Shown here: piece by piece, positions 10,601-19,029 of the stretch
Layout of the letters: each line of letters starts with the position of its first letter
Numbering within the stretch: the first letter of the stretch is position 1
Source: Paracoccus sp. S1E-3
Lineage (GTDB): Bacteria > Pseudomonadota > Alphaproteobacteria > Rhodobacterales > Rhodobacteraceae
Direction of reading: 5' to 3'
Assembly (NCBI RefSeq): GCF_013868135.1
Contig: NZ_JACEMU010000004.1
Location: 1,922,001-1,986,000, forward strand
Length of the DNA stretch: 64,000 nucleotides
The notes under the pieces: generated by a model
The model's input: the letters and a program-made list of their open reading frames with translations, nothing else
Databases searched by the model: none
Told to the model about the DNA's origin: nothing
Made by a program: the position numbers and the translations under genes

Positions 10601-13600
10601 TTCTGGCCGAGCAGGCCAAGGGCGGCGCCATTCACATCGCGCGGGCGAATGTGGTCAACGACCAGCTTAACATCACCGCAGAGGGCGATATTGGCGATAC
10701 ACGCACCGATGCGACGGCGAAGATCGTGGTGCGCGACCTCGCCTCGCTGGGGCTGGGCCTTCAGGGCGCGCTGGATGTGGATGCCCGCTTTGCCGATACC
10801 GGCGATGGCGCGCGCCGCCTGACCGTGACCGGCGAGGGCGAAAACCTCGCGCTGGGGCAGGCCGGGCTTCAGGGCGCGAATGGACGCAGCCAGATCGACA
10901 TCTCGGCGCTGGAGCGCGACGGCACCTACACCATCGAAAAGGCCGACCTGCTGTCGGATCAGAACCAGATCCGCGCCTCGGGGGTGATCGCGCCCACCGG
11001 AACCGATGCGAAGGCCCAACTGCGGCTGGGCGATCTTGCCGATTTCGGGCTGGGCGCTTCGGGGGCGCTGAATGCCGATGCCACCTTGACCGATGACGGG
11101 CAGGGCGGCCGCAACTTTACCCTGACAGGGACCGCCACCGATCTGGCACTGAATCAGGCCGGCCCCGACCGGGCACTGAAGGGCGAGACGCGGATTCAGG
11201 CGCAAGGCAGCCAGAAAGACGGGCTGATTACCGTCGATGAGGCACAGATCGACCATCCGCAACTGACCGCGAATGCCTCGGGGACATGGGGGACGGGCCA
11301 GACGGATCTGGACGCGACCCTACGGGCGGGCGATCTGGCTTTCCTGGGGCGCGGCTTCGGCGGAGCGCTGGATGCGCAGATAAAGGTCGCAGACGGGACC
11401 GACGGGCGCAGCTTTGACATGACCGGCACCGCGCAGGCGCTGCGGGTCGGAAATGCGCAGGCCGACGCCGCGCTGTCGGGTGAAACCCGCCTGGCGGTTC
11501 AGGCCGTGCAGGAAGGCGGCCGGTTCACCATCACCCGGATGCAGGCCGAAAACCCGCAGGTGCAGGTGGATGGCAAGGGCGTGATCGGGGGCGGCCAGAC
11601 CGATTTCGAAGCTCAGGCGGTCAGCCGCAATCTGGCATTCCTCGGCGCCGGCTATAGCGGGTCGGTTCAGGCCGGGGTCAAGCTGCGTGATCAGGGCGGC
11701 CTGACGCATTTCGACGTGACCGGGACGGGCACCGATATCTCGGCCGGGTCGGCGCAGCTGAACAGCGCGCTGCGCGGCGACACCACCTTCGTCGCCCGCG
11801 GCACCCGCGCCGGCGCCCTGATCCGGCTGGAGGAGGCGCGCGCCCAGAACGGGCAGATCACGGCGACGGCCGCGGGCACTTACGGCGCCGGGCAGACCGA
11901 TCTGCGCGCCCAGCTGGAAACCGCCAATCTGGGCTTTGTGACCAGCAACCTGCGCGGCACCCTGACCGGTCAGGCGCAGGTGGTCGACCTGCCCGACGGG
12001 CAGCGCCGCATCACCGCCGAGGGCAGCGCCAACGGTCTGGCCATCGGCAATTCCCGCGTCGATGGGCTGCTGGGCGGCCAGACCCGGTTCCAGCTGGCCG
12101 CAGTGCAGGGCCCTCAGGGCTTCCGGCTGGAACGCCTTGACGCGCGCAACCCGCAGGTGCAGGTGCTGCCCGACGGCAACCCGGCCGAGGCGCTGAACAT
12201 CGATGCACGACTGGCCAACCTGTCGGTGCTGGTGCCCGGTCTTGACGGCCCCGCGCAGGCGACCGGCACCCTGCGCCAGGCCGAGGGCCGCAACGACCTC
12301 GATATCGCGATCACCGCGCCGGGGGGCACCCGCGCGCAGCTCTCGGGCAGCCTGGCGGGCGAGGCGACCGACCTGCGCGTTTCGGGTGTCAGCGACACCG
12401 CCGTTGTAAACCCCTTGCTGCGGACGCGCAGTATCGAGGGACCGGCCTCGTTCGATCTGCGCATGCAGGGGACGCCGGGGCTGGAGGCGATCAGCGGCAC
12501 TGTGAATCTGACCGATAACCGCTTGGCCGAGCCGCGCCTTGGCCTTTCGGTCGAGGATCTGAACCTGATCGCGCGTTTTGATCGCGGCGTCATCCGGCTG
12601 GATGTCGATGGCGATGTCAGCGCCGGTGGCGGACTGGCGGTGAACGGCAGCGTCGACCTGCGGACGGGCAGTCCGGTGCTGGACCTGACGGCGCGGCTCA
12701 ACAACGCTGTTCTGCGCGATCCGGCGCTTTATGAACTCACGGCCGCTGGCACAGTCTCGATCACCGGGCGGGCGACGGACGGCCCGCTGGTCAGCGGCAC
12801 CGTCAATATCCTTGAGGCCGAATTCCGCATCCCATCGTCCGGGCTTGGCGGCGCGCAGGCGATCCCCCCCATCATCCATGTCGGCGACGACTGGAAAGCC
12901 GCCGCCACCCGCGCCAAGGCCGGGCTGGAGCCTTACGGCAGCGCGGCCGCGCAGGCGGCGGGGCTGGCGGGTCCGGCAGCGACGCCCCCTGCCAATCCGG
13001 CGCGGTTCGATCTGACCATCAATGCGCCCAACCAGATTTTCGTGCGTGGCCGCGGCGTTGATGCCGAACTGGGCGGCGACCTGCGCCTGACCGGCGATGC
13101 CCGCACGCCGGTGCCGATCGGCCATCTGTCGCTGATCCGGGGCCGCGTCGACCTGTTGGGCAAGCGGTTCGATCTGGTCGAGGGCCTGATTGAGATGCAG
13201 GGCAGCTTGGTGCCGGTGCTGCGTCTGGTCGCCATCCATACCCAAAGCGACATCAGCATTCGTATCGTGATCGACGGCGACCTTCGCGAGCCCGACATCA
13301 CCTTTGAATCCGATCCCGAACTGCCCGAGGAGGAGGTGCTGTCCTACCTGCTGTTCGGTCGCGGTCTGGACCAGATCAGCCCGCTTCAGGCCGCGCAGCT
13401 GGCCAATGCGCTGGCGGTGCTGGCGGGACGCGGCGGCATCGGCATTATCGGCAATATCCGCGAGGCAACCGGCCTCGATGATCTCGACATGACCATCAAT
13501 GACGACGGCAGCGTCGCGGTCCGGGCCGGCAAATACCTGACCCGCAACGTCTATACCGATGTCGAGGTGGATGATGAGGGCAAGAGCCGCATCAACCTCA

Positions 13601-13692
13601 ACCTTGATGTGACCGAGGCGATGACGGTGCGCGGCTCGGTCGGCAGCGACGGCGATACCACCTTGGGCGTGGCGTTCGAGAAGGATTATTGA
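7672..13692 (+). CDS. tamB: TamB, AsmA-like inter-membrane bridge protein (unusually long)
   Basis: TamB is an inner-membrane-anchored, periplasm-spanning protein that pairs with TamA and belongs to the AsmA-like bridge family implicated in phospholipid transport to the outer membrane. This copy is 2006 residues, against about 1260 in E. coli. It has an N-terminal hydrophobic segment (LLVLALAIMLPLAAPA). Its long middle consists of beta-rich tandem repeats of about 100 residues (see 9922-12130). The C-terminal TamB (DUF490) domain has IFVRGRGVDAELGGDLRLTG, LPEEEVLSYLLFGR and the terminal LGVAFEKDY. Start and tamA stop overlap in TGATG. The domain assignment is secure; the extra length comes mainly from the repeats. 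Confidence 0.95.
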   Translation: MLQRILLVLALAIMLPLAAPAQEEPKDDASIARMALEAEDDKGFLTRFLQSRLSGAGRKVQIDGFQGALSSRATFARITISDDEGTWLVLQDGAIQWTRSALLRGRVDIGELSAALIEIPRLPKSEEDAATTRAEARSFNLPELPVGINIAKISAPRVVLGSPVIGEEAEIAVTGAMSLEGGEGTADVVVNRTDGKKGDFVFKGSFDNTSRMLDIDLTLDEDPNGIFSRFARIEGRPAVAATVKGSGPLDDFSGEAQIATDGVDRVTGKLVLNGAKGPDGSDGNSFDLQLGGDLSTLLPPENREFFGNSTQIVAKGWRGDGGQLDIESLNLDTDALKIDGRLVTNDQNAPQLVDLQVDFGQQAGADTLPVKIPFVDPPITVLSGELAIGMDTARGPDWTLKGWLSEIDREGTRIARLDLDGQGRMMEAVGGAVQKDSGSFSFDASGIQLVSERLQKVVGDRISGKTSFEYTPGQVFALTGMEISGKDYGLDGALTVDGLTSGIVLSTEQLIARHDDLSNLSELAGRQLSGRAEADLAGYYQVLTGAFDVEGTVTGTDLTVDEPRMDRLLAGESTIDISAGRTEDGTELRELTVNAQRISLSANGNLTGDNVDLTATFNMPTLADLDPAFEGALTAQARLTGAPGARQAALKGRATGLKTGIAALDGAFSGESQLTATVREQEGGSFNLTGLELKNPQLALTGAGSFAGGDVDGRFDLDFSDLGALGQNFGGLLKATAQIQTEGETRSITVTGTGTDLSVGQAQADNALRGETRLTVSAEQKGDLLNITEARAENRQLVATAKGAISPSGTNINAHAEIGTLGALAARWQGALSADAILTQAPGGARNLRVDAVGQNIALGQVNADGALSGQTDITLLAEQTPDGAIEVKSVDIRNPQMTANASGRIKDGAVDGQAAAQVQDLSLLGRGWEGSLDATAKLSTDDAGTRQVEIGGTGQNIRLGQAQADAALTGTTTLDILAEQAKGGAIHIARANVVNDQLNITAEGDIGDTRTDATAKIVVRDLASLGLGLQGALDVDARFADTGDGARRLTVTGEGENLALGQAGLQGANGRSQIDISALERDGTYTIEKADLLSDQNQIRASGVIAPTGTDAKAQLRLGDLADFGLGASGALNADATLTDDGQGGRNFTLTGTATDLALNQAGPDRALKGETRIQAQGSQKDGLITVDEAQIDHPQLTANASGTWGTGQTDLDATLRAGDLAFLGRGFGGALDAQIKVADGTDGRSFDMTGTAQALRVGNAQADAALSGETRLAVQAVQEGGRFTITRMQAENPQVQVDGKGVIGGGQTDFEAQAVSRNLAFLGAGYSGSVQAGVKLRDQGGLTHFDVTGTGTDISAGSAQLNSALRGDTTFVARGTRAGALIRLEEARAQNGQITATAAGTYGAGQTDLRAQLETANLGFVTSNLRGTLTGQAQVVDLPDGQRRITAEGSANGLAIGNSRVDGLLGGQTRFQLAAVQGPQGFRLERLDARNPQVQVLPDGNPAEALNIDARLANLSVLVPGLDGPAQATGTLRQAEGRNDLDIAITAPGGTRAQLSGSLAGEATDLRVSGVSDTAVVNPLLRTRSIEGPASFDLRMQGTPGLEAISGTVNLTDNRLAEPRLGLSVEDLNLIARFDRGVIRLDVDGDVSAGGGLAVNGSVDLRTGSPVLDLTARLNNAVLRDPALYELTAAGTVSITGRATDGPLVSGTVNILEAEFRIPSSGLGGAQAIPPIIHVGDDWKAAATRAKAGLEPYGSAAAQAAGLAGPAATPPANPARFDLTINAPNQIFVRGRGVDAELGGDLRLTGDARTPVPIGHLSLIRGRVDLLGKRFDLVEGLIEMQGSLVPVLRLVAIHTQSDISIRIVIDGDLREPDITFESDPELPEEEVLSYLLFGRGLDQISPLQAAQLANALAVLAGRGGIGIIGNIREATGLDDLDMTINDDGSVAVRAGKYLTRNVYTDVEVDDEGKSRINLNLDVTEAMTVRGSVGSDGDTTLGVAFEKDY
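9922..12130 (+). repeat. Tandem ~300-bp coding repeats inside tamB
   Basis: Eight units recur about every 295-307 bases (near 9922, 10229, 10531, 10831, 11128, 11423, 11722 and 12022). Each unit contains a G-T-x-x-x-L-x-x-G-x-A-x-x-D-x-A-L-x-G-x-T core, then A-E-Q, then an N-P-Q-(hydrophobic)-x-A-x-G strand. Examples are LSVGQAQADNALRGETRL, IRLGQAQADAALTGTTTL and LRVGNAQADAALSGETRL. Two more divergent units precede them, near 9300 and 9630. The copies differ at protein and DNA level, so the duplication is old and maintained in frame. Confidence 0.85.
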
Positions 13693-13792
13693 ACCGCGCG
13701 GTCGCTTGGAAAACTTTACGGATGGATTGCGCGCCTCTAGGCTGTGCCTGCGATTGACAAAGATCAGTCGCGGAACCGCAGGGAGACGATGA

Positions 13793-14134
13793 ATGAGCAA
13801 GCGTGACGATCTGATTGCGAAATACGCCGCCGATATGAAGGCCAAGCTGGGTGTCGACGCCGACATGGATCTGCTGACCAAGGTGGTGATCGGCTGCGGC
13901 CCTTCGATCTACAATGCCGACAGCGAAACCGTCGCCGGCAGCGACCGCACGGAACTGGACCGGGTCAAGACCAATTTCCTGATCAGGAAGCTGGGCCTCA
14001 GCGACGGGCCGGCGCTGGATGAAGCCATTTCCAAAGTGATGACCGATTACGGCAGCGCCAACCGCAACAAATACCGTCCGGTCATCTATTACATGCTGAC
14101 CAAGCATTTCGGCAAGGAAGCTGCCTACGCCTGA
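13793..14134 (+). CDS. DUF2853 family protein
   Basis: A 113-residue protein that matches the alphaproteobacterial DUF2853 family from memory: MSKRDDLIAKYAADMKAKLG at the start, the block IGCGPSIYNADSETVA in the middle, and YYMLTKHFGKE at the end. The family is small, soluble and mostly helical, and no function is established that I know of. No signal peptide or membrane segment is visible. GGGAGACGATGA precedes the ATG. It stands alone, 100 bases after tamB, and is followed by a strong terminator, so it is probably a single-gene transcript. Confidence 0.88.
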   Translation: MSKRDDLIAKYAADMKAKLGVDADMDLLTKVVIGCGPSIYNADSETVAGSDRTELDRVKTNFLIRKLGLSDGPALDEAISKVMTDYGSANRNKYRPVIYYMLTKHFGKEAAYA

Positions 14135-14158
14135 GGCCGGAGACCTGACCGATAAAAT

Positions 14159-14190
14159 GACCTGCCGCCACCGCGCGGCGGGTCTTTTTC
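14159..14190 (+). terminator. Rho-independent terminator after the DUF2853 gene
   Basis: A 10-bp stem, GACCTGCCGC (14159-14168) with GCGGCGGGTC (14175-14184), contains one T-G wobble and a six-base loop. TTTTTC follows. It begins 25 bases after the DUF2853 stop. Confidence 0.85.
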
Positions 14191-14356
14191 TTCAAGGGGG
14201 ACGATCGCGGCGCCGTTCCATCTACCTCGCGAAGAATTTCCCGATCGCGAGGCAGGTTTCATCTGACCATTCTGGACGAATGTGCGGGACCGCTTTACGG
14301 TTTGGCGCGTTTAGCGATCAGTCCATGTTCAATTTTACGTCTACAAGGTGACTCAT

Positions 14357-16150
14357 ATGAAGAAGCTGACCTCCGCCACTGCCATCGGCATGATCCTCGC
14401 CGCGACGCCCGCATTGGCGGAAGTTACGCCGAAATCCGTCTGGGAAAATCTCAACAGTTACTATACCCGCTATGGAATGACGGTCGAAAGCGCCAGCGTG
14501 GACGAGGCCGGCGATACACTGACCGTGAACGATCTGGTGCTGACCCAGAAGACCGAAGGCGCCGAAACCCGCATCGACATGGGCAAGATGGTCTTCTCGG
14601 CGACGGGCGATGGCGCGGTCCGCATGGATATGGCCGATGAGATGACGGTGATCCTGGACCTGCCCAATGTCGCCCCCATCGATGAGGCCGCGAACGAGGG
14701 CGCGGAAGCCGCCACCGAGGCTGCCGATGCGGCGAACGACCCAGCGGATGCGGCCGAACAGGACGCCGCCGCTGCTGACGCGGCTGGCGATGCCGCTCAG
14801 GCTGCAGGTGACGCCGCCGATGCGGCGGCCGATGCCGCTCAAGCTGCAGGTGACGCTGCCACCGCCAACGAAGAAGCCATGGACAGGATGGACGACCAGC
14901 CGGCGGTCGAACCGCGCAAGGTCACCATGACGGCCAAGGTCGCCAATGAGGACATCACCGTCCGAGAGGACGGCGAAGCAATGGTCTATACCTATCTGCT
15001 GCCGCAACTGGACATCGCCGTGGCGCAGGTCGAGCTGAACAACGGCAAGGTCATCCAGAACCCGGCCTCCATCGTGGTCGCCAATCTGAAGGGCGATGAC
15101 CGCGTCGAGGGCACCGAGACACAGAAGATCATCCAGTCCGCCACGGCCGACAGCATCACCTTCAACCTCGACGTGAGCGGGGATGACGGTGAAAGCGGCA
15201 AGGGCCAGTTCGTGCTTACCGGCCTGGCGATGAACAGCGACACCCTGCTGCCCGCAGGGGGCGTGGCCGCGGGCGATCTGACGGCGATGCTGCAGGCCGG
15301 CATGACCGCCAAGGGCGACCTGAAGATCGCCAACGCGACCGGCAACCTGGACATGGTGACCAAGGACGAGGAAGGCCAGAACCGCAACGTGGCGATGAAC
15401 TTCGCCGGTGCGGACAACGTGCTGACCTTCGCCATGGACAAGACCCGCCTCGCCTATGCGGGGACCGCTGGCGCGTCCAATGCCGAAATGACCCTTCCCG
15501 AAGTGCCGGTGCCGGTCGGCTATGGCGTCGGCAATGCGACCTTCAATCTGGACTTCCCGGTCGCCATGGCCGAACAGCCGCAGAATTTCACCGCAAGCTA
15601 CAAGCTCGGCGACGTGACGCTGACCGACAGCGTCTGGGGCCTGTTCGACCCGAACAAGGCGCTGCCGCGTGACCCGGCCAGCCTCGAAGTCGATCTGGCC
15701 GGTGCGGTCAAGGTGCTGCGCAACCTCTTCGACACCACCACGCTGGATGCGGCGGCGCGGATGGAGGACCCGAACCTCAGCGACGAGGAACGCTCCGCCC
15801 TGATGGAGCAGATGATGGCGCCGCCGGCCGATCTGCGCGAGCTGACCATCAACAAGGTGGCGCTGGATGTCATGGGCGCCAAGGCCGATGTGACCGGCAA
15901 ACTGGCCGCACCGGAGCAGGGCGATATGGAGACCCCGGTGGGCACCATCTCGGGCAAGTTCGAAGGCGTGAACGCGCTGCTGGACAAGCTGGGCGCCGCT
16001 GGTCTGGTCCCGGCGGAACAGATGATGGGCGCCAAGATGATGCTGCAGATGTTCGCCAAGCCTGATCCGCAGAATCCCGAACTGCTGACCACAGAACTGG
16101 AGTTCAAGGAGGGCGGGCAGGTCTTTGCCAATGGCCAGCAGGTGAAGTAA
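14357..16150 (+). CDS. DUF2125 domain-containing envelope protein with Ala-rich insert
   Basis: A 597-residue exported protein that I assign to DUF2125, a family of alphaproteobacterial envelope proteins without established function. It has a signal peptide (MKKLTSATAIGMILAATPAL, cut near Ala-Glu). After about 100 residues comes a low-complexity, Ala/Asp-rich stretch at roughly residues 115-175. The remainder is a beta-rich repeat-like body, ending FANGQQVK. The frame can open nine bases upstream at GTG 14348, but AAGGTGAC sits about eight bases before ATG 14357, and that start gives a clean signal peptide. It is flanked by terminators on both sides, so it is monocistronic. Confidence 0.82.
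   Translation: MKKLTSATAIGMILAATPALAEVTPKSVWENLNSYYTRYGMTVESASVDEAGDTLTVNDLVLTQKTEGAETRIDMGKMVFSATGDGAVRMDMADEMTVILDLPNVAPIDEAANEGAEAATEAADAANDPADAAEQDAAAADAAGDAAQAAGDAADAAADAAQAAGDAATANEEAMDRMDDQPAVEPRKVTMTAKVANEDITVREDGEAMVYTYLLPQLDIAVAQVELNNGKVIQNPASIVVANLKGDDRVEGTETQKIIQSATADSITFNLDVSGDDGESGKGQFVLTGLAMNSDTLLPAGGVAAGDLTAMLQAGMTAKGDLKIANATGNLDMVTKDEEGQNRNVAMNFAGADNVLTFAMDKTRLAYAGTAGASNAEMTLPEVPVPVGYGVGNATFNLDFPVAMAEQPQNFTASYKLGDVTLTDSVWGLFDPNKALPRDPASLEVDLAGAVKVLRNLFDTTTLDAAARMEDPNLSDEERSALMEQMMAPPADLRELTINKVALDVMGAKADVTGKLAAPEQGDMETPVGTISGKFEGVNALLDKLGAAGLVPAEQMMGAKMMLQMFAKPDPQNPELLTTELEFKEGGQVFANGQQVK
14697..14872 (+). repeat. Ala/Asp-rich low-complexity coding repeat
   Basis: Within the DUF2125 gene, short degenerate units based on GATGCCGC(T/G)...GC are repeated. 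The clearest pair is GATGCCGCTCAGGCTGCAGG and a copy about 45 bases later with one base different (CAG to CAA), each followed by TGACGC. The translated run is almost only Ala, Asp, Gly, Gln and Glu. Such tracts are prone to slipped-strand length change. Confidence 0.75.
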
Positions 16151-16174
16151 AACGGTCCTCAGACCGATACGACC

Positions 16175-16208
16175 GGGCCGCCCGCATCGTCGTGGCGGCC
16201 CGCTTTCA
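16175..16208 (+). terminator. Rho-independent terminator after the DUF2125 gene
   Basis: A perfect 8-bp GC stem, GGGCCGCC (16175-16182) with GGCGGCCC (16194-16201), encloses an 11-base loop. GCTTTCATT follows. It starts 25 bases after the stop. The T tract is modest. Confidence 0.7.
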
Positions 16209-16250
16209 TTCAGGGCGGCGCGATCGCGGCCCTTATTCGCAAGGACCGCC

Positions 16251-17588
16251 ATGCTGAAATCCCTGACCCATGCGATGTTGCAGGCCGCGCGCGAGGCCGG
16301 TGCGGACGAGGCCGAGGCGCTGGCGCTGCGGGCCTCGGCCACCGGCATAGACGTGCGGGGCGGCAGGCTGGAACATGCCGAACGCGCCGAGGGGATCGAG
16401 ATCGGCCTGCGCGTGCTGATCGGTGGCCGGCAGGCGAATGTATCGGGCGCCGATCACAGCCCGGAAACCATTCACACGATGGCCCGCCGGGCGGTGGCGA
16501 TGGCGCGCAGCGCGCCGGTCGATGACAGCCTGGGGCTGGCCGAACGCGATCAGCTGGCGCGCGACCGTGACAGCACGGCGCTGGAACTGTTCGATCCCGG
16601 CCCCGAACCCGATCCGAAGATGCTGGAGGAACGCGCCCTTGCGGCCGAGGCGGCGGCGCTGTCGGTCGCCGGCATCAGCACCGTCGAAAGCGCCAGCGCC
16701 AGCTATTCCGAACGCGAAAGCTGGCTGGCGCTCAGCAACGGCTTCGAAGGCGGTCACCGGCGCAGCCAGCACGGGATCAGCTGCACGGCGATCAGCGGGG
16801 CAGGGCTGCGGATGGAACGCGATCATGCGGGCGAGGGCCGGATCTGGGCCAGCGACATGCCCACGCCCGAGGAAGTCGGCCTGCTGGCCGGCGAACGCGC
16901 GGCGGCGCGGTCGGGCGCGGTCAAGCCGCCGACCGGGGCCTTTCCGATCCTTTATGATGAACGCATCTCCTCGGGGCTGATCGGGCATCTGCTGGCGGCG
17001 GTGAATGGCAGCGCCATCGTCCGTGGCTCCAGCTGGTTGCGCGATGCGATGGACATGCAGGTCCTGCCCAAGGGCATCACGCTGCATGAAAATCCGCATC
17101 TGCCGCGCATGTCGGCCTCGCGCATGTTCGACGCCGAGGGGTTGGCCACGGCGCCACGCGACATCGTGGCCGATGGCATCCTGCGCGGATGGTTCCTGGA
17201 TCTGTCCACGGGGCGGAAGCTGGGGCTGGACAGCACCGCCAGCGCGGTGCGTGGGCTGGGATCGCCGCCGTCGCCCGGCGTGTCGAACATCGTGATGACC
17301 GAAGGCACCCAGTCGCGCGGCGATCTGATCGCGCAGATGGGGCGCGGGCTGGTGGTGACCTCGCTTCTGGGGGCGTCGATCAATCCGACCACCGGGGATT
17401 ATTCGCGCGGCGCTTCGGGCTTCTGGGTCGAGGGCGGCAAGATCAGCCATCCCGTCAACGAATGCACAATCGCCGGCAACCTGCGCGACATGCTGATGCG
17501 GCTGACCCCCGCCAATGACGCCCGCGACTGGCGCAATATCCGTGTGCCCAGCCTGCTGATCGAGGGGATGACCGTTGCCGGGGCCTGA
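16251..17588 (+). CDS. pmbA: PmbA/TldE family metallopeptidase partner protein
   Basis: A 445-residue member of the TldD/TldE family. TldE (PmbA) pairs with the catalytic zinc protease TldD; in E. coli the complex processes microcin B17 and the antitoxin CcdA. The sequence has the family core MSASRMFDAEGLATAPRDIV, LGLDSTASAVRG, and the C-terminal GASGFWVEGGKISHPVNECT and IAGNLRDML blocks. The HExxxH zinc motif of TldD is absent, as expected for TldE. No tldD is adjacent. The last 14 bases overlap the start of the next gene, so the two are probably co-translated. Confidence 0.93.
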   Translation: MLKSLTHAMLQAAREAGADEAEALALRASATGIDVRGGRLEHAERAEGIEIGLRVLIGGRQANVSGADHSPETIHTMARRAVAMARSAPVDDSLGLAERDQLARDRDSTALELFDPGPEPDPKMLEERALAAEAAALSVAGISTVESASASYSERESWLALSNGFEGGHRRSQHGISCTAISGAGLRMERDHAGEGRIWASDMPTPEEVGLLAGERAAARSGAVKPPTGAFPILYDERISSGLIGHLLAAVNGSAIVRGSSWLRDAMDMQVLPKGITLHENPHLPRMSASRMFDAEGLATAPRDIVADGILRGWFLDLSTGRKLGLDSTASAVRGLGSPPSPGVSNIVMTEGTQSRGDLIAQMGRGLVVTSLLGASINPTTGDYSRGASGFWVEGGKISHPVNECTIAGNLRDMLMRLTPANDARDWRNIRVPSLLIEGMTVAGA

Positions 17589-18363
17589 TATCGAACTGCT
17601 GGTGCAGGCCGCACAGGATGCGGGCCAGATCGCCCGCCGATACTGGCGGCGCGAGCCGGCGACCTGGGAAAAGGACGATGGCGCCGGTCCGGTGACCGAA
17701 GCCGATCTGGCCGTCAACGACTTCCTGATCGGCCGGTTGCTGGGCGCGCGCCCCGATTATGGCTGGCTGTCCGAGGAAAGCCCCGACAACCCGGCCCGGC
17801 TGGATGCGGCGCATTGCTTCATCATCGACCCGATCGATGGCACGCGGGCATTCATCGACGGACAGGAGGGGTTTTCCCATTCGCTGGCCGTGGCCGAAGG
17901 TGACCGCATCACCGCCGCCGTCGTCCACCTGCCGGTGATGGGCCTGACCTATGCCGCCACCGCCGATGGCCCGGCGACGCTGAATGGCGATCCCATTCAC
18001 GTCAGTGATGCCACCCTGCCAGGCGCCGATGTGCTGGCGACCAAATCGGTCCTGGACCCGGCCTTCTGGAAAGACGGCCGGCCGCCCGAGTTTCGCCGGC
18101 ACTTCCGCCCCTCGCTGGCATGGCGCCTGTGTCTGGTGGCCGAGGGGCGTTTCGACGCCACCCTGTCGCTGCGGGCGGCCTGGGAATGGGACATTGCCGC
18201 CGGCAGCCTGATTGCCGAACGCGCAGGCGGCGTGGTTACCGACATGCACGGCGCGCCGATGCGCTTCAACACGGCTCAGGCCTGGGGCGATGGCATGGTC
18301 ATCGCCGGGCCGGCGCTGCATGGACAGATCATGGCCGGGCTTAAGCTGCCGCCCCGCAGGTAA
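17575..18363 (+). CDS. cysQ: Inositol monophosphatase family protein, CysQ-like 3'(2'),5'-bisphosphate nucleotidase
   Basis: A 262-residue Mg-dependent, lithium-sensitive-type phosphatase. The best match is CysQ, which removes 3'-phosphate from PAP made during sulfate assimilation, though inositol-1-phosphate or histidinol-phosphate phosphatase activity cannot be excluded. Metal ligands are visible in SEESPDN, IIDPIDGTRAFIDG and EWDIAAGSLI, the family's three motifs. I chose the TTG at 17575, which overlaps pmbA by 14 bases, because GAGGGG lies about eight bases before it and the resulting N-terminus (PDIELLVQAAQDAGQIA) begins where relatives begin; no ATG is available in frame. It converges on pqiC, with 20 bases between the stops. 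Confidence 0.82.
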   Translation: MPGPDIELLVQAAQDAGQIARRYWRREPATWEKDDGAGPVTEADLAVNDFLIGRLLGARPDYGWLSEESPDNPARLDAAHCFIIDPIDGTRAFIDGQEGFSHSLAVAEGDRITAAVVHLPVMGLTYAATADGPATLNGDPIHVSDATLPGADVLATKSVLDPAFWKDGRPPEFRRHFRPSLAWRLCLVAEGRFDATLSLRAAWEWDIAAGSLIAERAGGVVTDMHGAPMRFNTAQAWGDGMVIAGPALHGQIMAGLKLPPRR

Positions 18364-18383
18364 CGCCCGAAAGGTGCCGGCGC

Positions 18384-19025
18384 CTAGAACAGCGGCGGCA
18401 GCCCCGCATAGGGGTCGCCGCCCGGTCGCTTCGCCACGATGGTGGTGCCGCCACCGCCTAACGAGGCGATCTGCTGGGCCAGTTGGCTGATCGCCTGCGC
18501 CGCTGCCTGCGCCACCGATGCCGGGTTCTTCGGGTCGACCGGCACGGCGATGTCGAAATAACGGGTGTGATGGCTGCCGGCCCCGCTGCCCTCGGCCGAG
18601 AGGAAATAGCGGCCTTTCAGGCGGTAATAGCCGTCGCTCGACGCCAAAGCCTTTTCAACCCGAACGTCCAGCTTGTGCTGCGGCGGGTTGGCCAGCGGCC
18701 ACGGCTCCGAAATGACCGAGGCGCCTGACATTTCCGAAATCGTCCGGGCCAGCGTTTCGGTGAAGGCGCGTTCGGGCTTGTCGGCCCAGACCTTCTTGTT
18801 GTTGGCGCGGACCGATCCGTCCGGGTCCTGCCACGGGATCGGGTCGGCCGCCGCGTAATCAGGCAGCGACACCGTCTTCAGCTCGGTTGCGCCAAGCTGG
18901 TCGCTGGTGATCTGCGGCGACGAGGGCGGATCGACGATGTAACGGGCGGTGCGGGTGCCGTTCCCGCAGGCGGCAAGCCCCAGTGCGGTGGTTGTCAGGG
19001 CAAGGCAAAGGGCGAAGCGATTCAT
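18384..19025 (-). CDS. pqiC: PqiC-like ABC-transport auxiliary lipoprotein
   Basis: A 213-residue outer-membrane-type lipoprotein of the PqiC/DUF330 family, thought to anchor the PqiB tunnel to the outer membrane. The signal peptide ends in the lipobox LAAC (MNRFALCLALTTTALGLAAC), so Cys20 would be lipidated. The body has the family's alternating strands, including YYRLKGRYFLS. The frame is open a further 30 codons upstream, but the internal ATG gives the lipoprotein signal and sits four bases from the pqiB stop. It is the last gene of the pqi operon. Confidence 0.88.
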   Translation of the reverse strand: MNRFALCLALTTTALGLAACGNGTRTARYIVDPPSSPQITSDQLGATELKTVSLPDYAAADPIPWQDPDGSVRANNKKVWADKPERAFTETLARTISEMSGASVISEPWPLANPPQHKLDVRVEKALASSDGYYRLKGRYFLSAEGSGAGSHHTRYFDIAVPVDPKNPASVAQAAAQAISQLAQQIASLGGGGTTIVAKRPGGDPYAGLPPLF

Positions 19026-19029
19026 GTGA

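Noticed and set aside
7639..13881. Very long minus-strand open frames opposite tamB
   Set aside because: They are shadows caused by the high GC content and repeat structure of tamB. Their composition is Arg/Gln/Asp-rich and matches no protein; the plus-strand product is clearly TamB.
14157..14351. A 64-residue frame starting inside the terminator after the DUF2853 gene
   Set aside because: It begins within the terminator stem, has no ribosome binding site and runs into the DUF2125 promoter region.
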